Part shown: positions 37,780-43,230 of the stretch, in pieces
Layout of the letters: every line of letters starts with the position of its first letter
Numbering within the stretch: position 1 is the stretch's first letter
DNA from: Candidatus Uhrbacteria bacterium RIFCSPHIGHO2_02_FULL_46_47
GTDB taxonomy: Bacteria; Patescibacteriota; Patescibacteriia; GWA2-47-26
Reading direction: 5' to 3'
Assembly (NCBI GenBank): GCA_001790815.1
Contig: MGDU01000011.1
Coordinates: 1 to 43,230, forward strand
DNA: 43,230 nt
Notes under the pieces: generated by a model
Seen by the model: only the letters and a program-made list of their open reading frames with translations
Told to the model about the DNA's origin: nothing
Databases searched by the model: none
Translations under genes and position numbers: made by a program

Positions 37780-38562
37780 CTAGACTGCTGTCTCGGTTAT
37801 CGCTGACTCATTTGCCGCTTCGGGCTCCTCTTTCTCTGCCTTCTTTGCGCGCTTCTTGCCAGCGCCGCCAGTCACTTCCATTCCTTTAACTAAATTAAAG
37901 TGATCAAGCAAAATCTGGGTTGCCTGGCTTACGGCCCCCGCAGGATCAATAGTGCCGTCGGTTTCAATGGACAGCATTAATTTATCATAGTTTGTTTTTT
38001 GTCCAACGCGCACATCTTCTACCCGATATCCAACGCTGCGCATTGGAGTAAATACTGAGTCAATTGCAATTACGCCAATCTCTTTTTTCTCTTCATCGCG
38101 CTCCTCAATCGGCACATATCCGCGCCCTTGTCGCACAAAAAGTTCCATGGAAAATTTCCCATCTTTGTTGGTCAGTGTTGCAATATGAAGATCTGGATTT
38201 GAAATCTCAACATCCGCGTTTGGCGCGATATCGGCTGCAGTTACTTCACGCTCGCCGTCAGCTGTAAGTGTAAGCCGTACAGGTTCTGCAGAAAATACTT
38301 TGAGCCGGAGTTGCTTAATATTCAAAATGATCTGTACCACATCTTCTTTTACGTTTGGCACTGCTCCAAATTCATGATCCGTGCCGTGAATTTTTATAGC
38401 CGTAACAGCTGCGCCCGGAAGAGACGATAAAAGTACGCGGCGAAGCGCGTTTCCAACAGTTGTTCCATAACCAGGATGACACGGCTCAACCACAAGAGTT
38501 GCCTTGCGCGGATCCTTATCTTTTATAACTTCTACGTGGGTGGGAAGCAAAAGTTGCTCCAT
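37780..38562 (-). CDS. rpoA: RNA polymerase alpha subunit (alpha-CTD not apparent)
   Basis: KATLVVEPCHPGYGTTVGNALRRVLLSSLPGAAVTAIKI; PMRSVGYRVEDVRVGQKTNYDKLMLSIETDGTIDPAGAVSQATQILLDHF. Confidence 0.97.
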   Translation of the reverse strand: MEQLLLPTHVEVIKDKDPRKATLVVEPCHPGYGTTVGNALRRVLLSSLPGAAVTAIKIHGTDHEFGAVPNVKEDVVQIILNIKQLRLKVFSAEPVRLTLTADGEREVTAADIAPNADVEISNPDLHIATLTNKDGKFSMELFVRQGRGYVPIEERDEEKKEIGVIAIDSVFTPMRSVGYRVEDVRVGQKTNYDKLMLSIETDGTIDPAGAVSQATQILLDHFNLVKGMEVTGGAGKKRAKKAEKEEPEAANESAITETAV

Positions 38563-38581
38563 ATTTGAGTATATTTAAAGA

Positions 38582-39217
38582 TTAGCGCGAATAAAACTCA
38601 ATAATCATTTTGCGATTGAAATTTTGTGGAATGTCATCCTCCTCCGGCAAAGCAATGACCCGTCCTTTAAGTTCTGCTGGATCAAATGTTAACCATTTTT
38701 GAAGATCATGTTTTTCAAGTCGCGGTAAGATTGCTTCTTTAAAAAATTTATTTCCCGTGCTCTTTGGACGCACCTCAATCGTATCGCCAACACGCACCTG
38801 GTAGGAAGGCACGTTTACTTTTTTGCCGTTCACCAAAAAATGACCGTGCGACACATGCTGCCGCGCCTCACCGCGTGAACGCGCAAATCCCAAGCGATAT
38901 ACAACATTATTCAACCGCAATTCTAAAAGTCGCCCTAGAAACAATCCCGTATCACCGCGCTTTGCGGTTGCTTTTGTGACATAATTTCGAAATTGCCGCT
39001 CCGCAAGACCGTATATCAAGCGGGCTTTCTGTTTTTCACGAAGCTGTAATCCAAAGCTGGTAAGCCTACTGCGGCCTCCTGCCGGGCCATGCACGCCCGG
39101 AGGATATGCGCGGCGCACCGCGGCACATTTTGGTCCGGCACAGCGATCGCCTTTAAGCCCAAGGCGCTCGCCCATCCGGCGTTCTTTTTTCTCTTTTGGT
39201 CCAAGTGTAATTCTCAT
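38582..39217 (-). CDS. rpsD: 30S ribosomal protein S4
   Basis: S4 RNA-binding domain: ELRLNNVVYRLGFARSRGEARQHVSHGHFLVNGKKVNVPSYQVRVGDTIEV. Confidence 0.97.
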   Translation of the reverse strand: MRITLGPKEKKERRMGERLGLKGDRCAGPKCAAVRRAYPPGVHGPAGGRSRLTSFGLQLREKQKARLIYGLAERQFRNYVTKATAKRGDTGLFLGRLLELRLNNVVYRLGFARSRGEARQHVSHGHFLVNGKKVNVPSYQVRVGDTIEVRPKSTGNKFFKEAILPRLEKHDLQKWLTFDPAELKGRVIALPEEDDIPQNFNRKMIIEFYSR

Positions 39218-39220
39218 ATC

Positions 39221-39643
39221 TTATACACGTCTCGGCTTTGGAGCGCGAGGTCCGTTATGTGGAATCGGAGTAATATCTTTTATTGCCAAAATTTGAAATC
39301 CTGCGGCATTGAGCGTTCGCACTGCTGACTCGCGTCCACTTCCAAGCCCATTCACAAATACATATACTTCACGCACTCCATACGGTTGGGCTTTTTGCGC
39401 TACCTCGCGCACGATCTGCGCGGCGGCATATGGCGTTGCTTTTTTGGGTCCCGAGAAACCCATGTGCCCAGCTGAGGACCAGGCCAGCACATCGCCATTT
39501 AAATCCGTGATTGTCACAATCGTATTATTATAAGTTGCTTGAATGTAGGCGCGACCACGCGGAACCTGCCGCCGCAATTTTTCTTTTGTGCGGGTCACTT
39601 TCTTCACCGGTGTAATTTTTTCTTGTGTAATTTCTTCCGACAT
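39221..39643 (-). CDS. rpsK: 30S ribosomal protein S11
   Basis: RGRAYIQATYNNTIVTITDLNGDVLAWSSAGHMGFSGPKKATPYAAAQ. Confidence 0.97.
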   Translation of the reverse strand: MSEEITQEKITPVKKVTRTKEKLRRQVPRGRAYIQATYNNTIVTITDLNGDVLAWSSAGHMGFSGPKKATPYAAAQIVREVAQKAQPYGVREVYVFVNGLGSGRESAVRTLNAAGFQILAIKDITPIPHNGPRAPKPRRV

Positions 39644-39721
39644 AATATTACTACTAATCTACGGATGGGCTACTGATACTACAGATCCGTAGAATCCGTA
39701 GCAAATCAGTAGATCCGTAGA

Positions 39722-40108
39722 CTATGTTTTTTCCGCCGCGGATTTGCGTCCGCTTCCCATAGTCTTGCGCACGTTTCCGCGAGTTGTGCGTGAATTCGTC
39801 TTGGTGCGGCCATGAATCGGAAGCCGACGCGTATGGCGCATCCCGCGCCACGTACCAATCTCTTTGAGGCGCTTAATATTGCTTCCGACATCACGGCGCA
39901 ACTCACCCTCCACCCGATACTGTTTTTCAATGGTCTCGCGCAGCACCGCAACTTCTTGTTCGCTTAAATCTTTTGGCTTCTTTCTCAAATCAATTTTTGT
40001 CTGACTCAGAATTTTTTTTGCAAGCGGGACTCCAATGCCATAAATATAGGTCAGCGAGACCTCAAGTTGTTTTTCTGGAAGTACTACTCCTGCGATGCGA
40101 ATTGCCAT
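39722..40108 (-). CDS. rpsM: 30S ribosomal protein S13
   Basis: MAIRIAGVVLPEKQLEVSLTYIYGIGVPLAKKIL...TWRGMRHTRRLPIHGRTKTNSRTTRG. Confidence 0.97.
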   Translation of the reverse strand: MAIRIAGVVLPEKQLEVSLTYIYGIGVPLAKKILSQTKIDLRKKPKDLSEQEVAVLRETIEKQYRVEGELRRDVGSNIKRLKEIGTWRGMRHTRRLPIHGRTKTNSRTTRGNVRKTMGSGRKSAAEKT

Positions 40109-40109
40109 A

Positions 40110-40206
40110 TAAGTGTGATACGAATCTACAAATGTTATGCGAATCTTCGAATATACGAATTCGCATATTTGTTGATTCGCCAGTTCATTCGTTGATTCGT
40201 ATCATA
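40110..40206. repeat. AT-rich inverted repeat between rpsM and rpmJ
   Basis: GTGATACGAATCTACAAATG...ATTCGTTGATTCGTATCAT, same family as 27820-27918. Confidence 0.8.
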
Positions 40207-40207
40207 T

Positions 40208-40321
40208 TTATCCTTGCCGCTGCTTATGGCGCGGATTCTTGCAAATCACAAACAATCGGCGCTGGCGCTTTACCATTTTACAATCTTTACAACGTGGCTT
40301 TACTGATGCTTGAACCTTCAT
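40208..40321 (-). CDS. rpmJ: 50S ribosomal protein L36 (not in the ORF track)
   Basis: [37 protein letters not shown]. Confidence 0.96.
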   Translation of the reverse strand: MKVQASVKPRCKDCKMVKRQRRLFVICKNPRHKQRQG

Positions 40322-40335
40322 AAGAATGCAAAATC

Positions 40336-40412
40336 ACAGAATAAAAAATCCACAGATCTCACAGAAATTAAATATTTATCTGTGGTATCTGTGTTTCAAT
40401 GTCTGTGGTTTC
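40336..40412. repeat. CCACAGAT...CTGTGG intergenic inverted repeat
   Basis: ATCCACAGATCTCACAGAAATTAAATATTTATCTGTGGTATCTGTGTTTCAATGTCTGTGG, same family as 36383-36452. Confidence 0.7.
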
Positions 40413-40499
40413 GAAGTACTGCCCAAAATCGTGTAATTCAGCCATTTTTGTAGTTGACTCTAGTCTATCAAATCCCCTAAAATGTGTCAACACACCCCA

Positions 40500-40742
40500 C
40501 TAATACCTATAGGTAATGCGCCCTTTTGTTAGATCGTACGGACTAATTTCCAGCTTTACCTTGTCCCCAGGCAATATTCGAATGTGATGAAGCCGCAATT
40601 TCCCTGCCAAATGCGCTAAAATTTCCTGTCCATTGAGTAGTTTCACGCGGAATTTAGCGGCTGGCAAAAGCTCCTCAACAACCCCATCAGTTATGATAAA
40701 GTCTTTGGGAGAAGGTGTTGCGGTTTGTCCTGTTTGTTCCAT
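40500..40742 (-). CDS. infA: Translation initiation factor IF-1
   Basis: [62 protein letters not shown]. Confidence 0.97.
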   Translation of the reverse strand: MEQTGQTATPSPKDFIITDGVVEELLPAAKFRVKLLNGQEILAHLAGKLRLHHIRILPGDKVKLEISPYDLTKGRITYRY

Positions 40743-40802
40743 GCAATATAATCTAATTAGAACAGCATACCATACCAGGCGTACCCGTCAAATGACGCAG
40801 TG

Positions 40803-40831
40803 TTGACAAAATACAAGTCTGCGCATATACT
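40803..40831 (+). promoter_or_regulatory. Sigma70-type promoter of the candidate ncRNA
   Basis: TTGACA - 17 nt - TATACT. Confidence 0.75.
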
Positions 40832-40837
40832 ATCTTT

Positions 40838-41177
40838 TGCCGCAAATAGTCTGATCTTTTCGGTACCCTTACCACAGCGTGGCAGTCTGGGCAGTAGGCA
40901 CTCCAAACTATAAGTCCGACCGGTAACAGCTGGACCCTAAAAAGTCCAGGCCTGCGCCACGGCGTGTTGGGCGTGCGCACTTGCGGCGCGCGTCTTAAAG
41001 AAGGCCGCTCAACTAAGGTGTGCGGAAACATCTGAGCACATCAGCCATAAAGTGAGTAAGGTTCTGAGTGTGTTGTGATGACCTGCGCAAAAAAGTTCCT
41101 CCACCAGAGGGCATTCCGTGGGCACACGCACATCGCCTTCTCCGACCATCAGCCTGTGGTCGGGGCAGGCGTTTTTT
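40838..41177 (+). ncRNA. Candidate structured ncRNA (~340 nt), family unknown
   Basis: Good promoter immediately upstream, CTGGAC-loop-GTCCAG and GGTGTGC-loop-GCACATC hairpins, terminal hairpin plus T6, no convincing ORF. Confidence 0.6.
41134..41177 (+). terminator. Intrinsic terminator of the candidate ncRNA
   Basis: CGCCT-tct-CCGACCA-loop-TGGTCGG-ggc-AGGCG-TTTTTT. Confidence 0.8.
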
Positions 41178-41179
41178 AA

Positions 41180-43132
41180 TTATTCCACTACTGCCCGAAT
41201 GCGACGAACGCCGGCGGCGCTTGATTCTTCTTTCACGATTTTGAAATGCCCGATCTCTCCGGAATGTGTTACATGCGGACCGCCGCAAATTTCTTTACTA
41301 AAATTGCCCACCGAGTATACTTTCACGCGCGGCGGATATTTTTGTTTAAAAAACGCCAACGCGCCCTCCGCAATCGCCTCTTCGTATGTTTCTTCCTTTG
41401 AAGTTACCGGCAAATCCTCTTTAATCTTCTCATTAACTAATTCGCTAATCTGCTTAATCTCTAATTCGCTCAACTTCTTCGGATGCGTAAAATCAAACCT
41501 CAAACGCTGCGCCGTAATATCTGATCCTTGCTGGCGCACATGTAAACCAAGCACCCCGCGCAGCGCTTTGTGGAGCATATGTGTTGCGGTATGCAGGCGC
41601 GTTACAATTTTTACTTCTACCTCATTGGCGGCTTTAAGCTCTCCTGTATCCAATATAAGTCCATGTCCGCCAAATTTTCCTGTTATTCCTGCTCGACTTT
41701 TTTCTTGATGTTCTTCAAATGCCTTTTTAAATCCCTCTTCATCTACCTTAAGCCCGCGTTCGTGAGCCATTTCAACCGTAAGCTCAAGCGGAAAACCATA
41801 AGTGTCGTAAAGGTGAAAGGCATTAATCCCGGAGATAACTCCCGGTTGACCCTCACCCTCCCCTCTCCCTCGGGGAGAGGATGGCCGTAGGCCATGTGAG
41901 GGGGCGTTATGCACAATTTTCTCAAATTCCGCCATTCCCCGTTCAATCGTGCGCGCGAATTTTCTCTCTTCATCATCAAACGCGGCCAAAATATTATTGC
42001 GCTCACGCACAAGTTCCGGATATGCCGCGCCATAAAGATCAACTACCTTTCCAATAAGTTGCGCAAGCAAACCATGGGGCAATTTTAAAAGCGAGGCATG
42101 TCGAATGGCGCGGCGAATTACCCGTCTTAAAACATATCCTTGCTCAACATTTGAAGGCCGCACGCCGTCGGCCATAAGAAAAACCGCGCCACGCAAATGG
42201 TCAACAATGATGCGAATAGAGCGCATGCTGATCTCTCCCTCACCCTCCCCTCTCCCCGCAGTACTGCGGGGAGAGGGTGCTCCGACCCCGATCGGAGCAG
42301 GTGAGGGCGACACTATCATTCCAATCAACGGCCTAAACAAATCCGTATCAAAAATTGTGGCAACCTTTTGCGCAATCATTGCCAATCGCTCCAAGCCCAT
42401 ACCCGTATCTACTCCGGGGATCGCAATCTTCTGTAATTTCTTGGTAGTCGCAGGCTTTAGCCTGCGTTCCGTATTGTCCGCCGGCTGAAGACCGGCGACT
42501 ACATCTTTTTGTAATAGTTCCTCACGCGAACCATTGAAGAAAAACTGATTGAATACGATATTCCACACCTCAATATCTTCCCCGGCGGCATTTTTGCAAT
42601 AGATTTCGGTAGTTGGTCCGCATGGCCCGGAAGATCCGGTTGGCCCCCAAAATACATCCTCCATCCCCTGCTCCACTATCTTAATCCTAGGATCAAGTGC
42701 TTTCCAAATGTCCCGCGATTCAGTATCCTTTGGCACGCCAATGGTTTCCTCACCTTCAAATATCGTCACACATGAAATTGGCAATCCCATTTCTTTGGTA
42801 ATGAACTCATGCGCCCAGGCAATCGCTTCTTTTTTAAAATATCCGCCAAAGGAAAAATTGCCCAGCATTTCAAAAAATGTCAGATGCGCCTCATCCCCTA
42901 TCTCATCAATATCCGAGGTGCGAAAGGCCTTCTGCACTGAAGTAGCATTTTTTGAACCAAAATCACGCATTGGATCTGCCAGCCCAACATAGTATTTTTT
43001 AAACTGCTGCATTCCCGCAGTAGTCAAAAGCACGGACGGATCATCCGGCAAAAGCGAAGACGAAGGCACGATAACATGCCCGCGCTCCTTAAAAAATGTT
43101 AGGAAACGTGTGCGAATTTCTGCGCCTGACAT
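41180..43132 (-). CDS. alaS: Alanyl-tRNA synthetase, short form, with three in-frame repeat inserts
   Basis: IRTRFLTFFKERGHVIVPSSSLLPDDPSVLLTTAGMQQFKKYY; ATHMLHKALRGVLG; ICGGPHVTHSGEIGHFKIVKEESSAAGVRRIRAV. Confidence 0.97.
   Translation of the reverse strand: MSGAEIRTRFLTFFKERGHVIVPSSSLLPDDPSVLLTTAGMQQFKKYYVGLADPMRDFGSKNATSVQKAFRTSDIDEIGDEAHLTFFEMLGNFSFGGYFKKEAIAWAHEFITKEMGLPISCVTIFEGEETIGVPKDTESRDIWKALDPRIKIVEQGMEDVFWGPTGSSGPCGPTTEIYCKNAAGEDIEVWNIVFNQFFFNGSREELLQKDVVAGLQPADNTERRLKPATTKKLQKIAIPGVDTGMGLERLAMIAQKVATIFDTDLFRPLIGMIVSPSPAPIGVGAPSPRSTAGRGEGEGEISMRSIRIIVDHLRGAVFLMADGVRPSNVEQGYVLRRVIRRAIRHASLLKLPHGLLAQLIGKVVDLYGAAYPELVRERNNILAAFDDEERKFARTIERGMAEFEKIVHNAPSHGLRPSSPRGRGEGEGQPGVISGINAFHLYDTYGFPLELTVEMAHERGLKVDEEGFKKAFEEHQEKSRAGITGKFGGHGLILDTGELKAANEVEVKIVTRLHTATHMLHKALRGVLGLHVRQQGSDITAQRLRFDFTHPKKLSELEIKQISELVNEKIKEDLPVTSKEETYEEAIAEGALAFFKQKYPPRVKVYSVGNFSKEICGGPHVTHSGEIGHFKIVKEESSAAGVRRIRAVVE
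41849..41903. repeat. GC-rich palindromic repeat in frame within alaS
   Basis: CCCTCACCCTCCCCTCTCCCTCGGGGAGAGGATGGCCGTAGGCCATGTGAGGGGG; encodes SHGLRPSSPRGRGEGEG. Confidence 0.88.
42237..42307. repeat. GC-rich palindromic repeat in frame within alaS
   Basis: CCCTCACCCTCCCCTCTCCCCGCAGTACTGCGGGGAGAGGGTGCTCCGACCCCGATCGGAGCAGGTGAGGG; encodes [25 protein letters not shown]. Confidence 0.88.
42447..42502. repeat. GTAGTCGCAGGC-type inverted repeat in frame within alaS
   Basis: GTAGTCGCAGGCTTTAGCCTGCGTTCCGTATTGTCCGCCGGCTGAAGACCGGCGACTAC; encodes VVAGLQPADNTERRLKPATT. Confidence 0.88.
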
Positions 43133-43158
43133 AATATCTTTGTGCTATCAAATCAACA

Positions 43159-43180
43159 ACCCCGCGGCAAGCCGCGGGGT
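43159..43180. other. Strong hairpin upstream of alaS
   Basis: ACCCCGCGGC-AA-GCCGCGGGGT. Confidence 0.7.
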
Positions 43181-43230
43181 ATGACCAACGGCATGGCCCT
43201 AGGTGAATAAACGAAGCTGAGGCGGGGTAT

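Noticed and set aside
40838-41177. Calling the candidate ncRNA RNase P RNA or tmRNA outright
   Set aside because: Faint P RNA-like words exist but the universally conserved regions are not recognisable; no tRNA-like 3' end or tag reading frame for tmRNA.
40753-41288. Minus-strand ORFs of 91-92 aa between infA and alaS
   Set aside because: No conserved motifs; they overlap the promoter-to-terminator unit on the plus strand, which explains the region better as RNA.

Overview
This 43.2 kb window looks like a chromosomal segment from a small-genome bacterium; a Patescibacteria/CPR-like source is my inference, not proven. Almost all genes are on the minus strand. Core content: tRNA-Asn, rpoD, dnaG, glpK, gpsA, a complete but interrupted F-type ATP synthase operon (atpI/Z-like, B, E, F, H, A, G, D, C), a ribosomal/RNA polymerase block (rpsI, rplM, rplQ, rpoA, rpsD, rpsK, rpsM, rpmJ, infA) and alaS. 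Accessory content: a metal/redox island (P1B ATPase, ArsR regulators, CcdA-like, thioredoxin-like, DUF1573, DoxX-like), a GT4/NUDIX/C39-like/flippase block, and toxin-antitoxin-like modules lodged inside the ATP synthase operon. Main observations: (1) a plus-strand, AT-rich three-gene cassette (two tandem PEP-utilizer phosphohistidine-domain proteins plus an RHG histidine phosphatase-like protein), bounded by 61-bp inverted ends whose internal 7-bp hairpins differ in sequence but keep their pairing, with no recombinase in the cassette; (2) GC-rich palindromic repeats inserted in frame in at least nine protein genes, giving P/S/G/R-rich '[17 protein letters not shown]' peptides; (3) an atpG 3' end present as two synonymously diverged copies plus a third partial copy fused to another small ORF, with BrnT/BrnA-like and retropepsin/DUF5678 modules between them; (4) two ArsR-like genes flanked by distinct palindromes, one palindrome also sitting upstream of a PD-(D/E)XK-like nuclease gene; (5) a plus-strand ~340-nt candidate ncRNA between infA and alaS with a good sigma70 promoter and a strong terminator. 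All calls come from reading the sequence; no database search was run.
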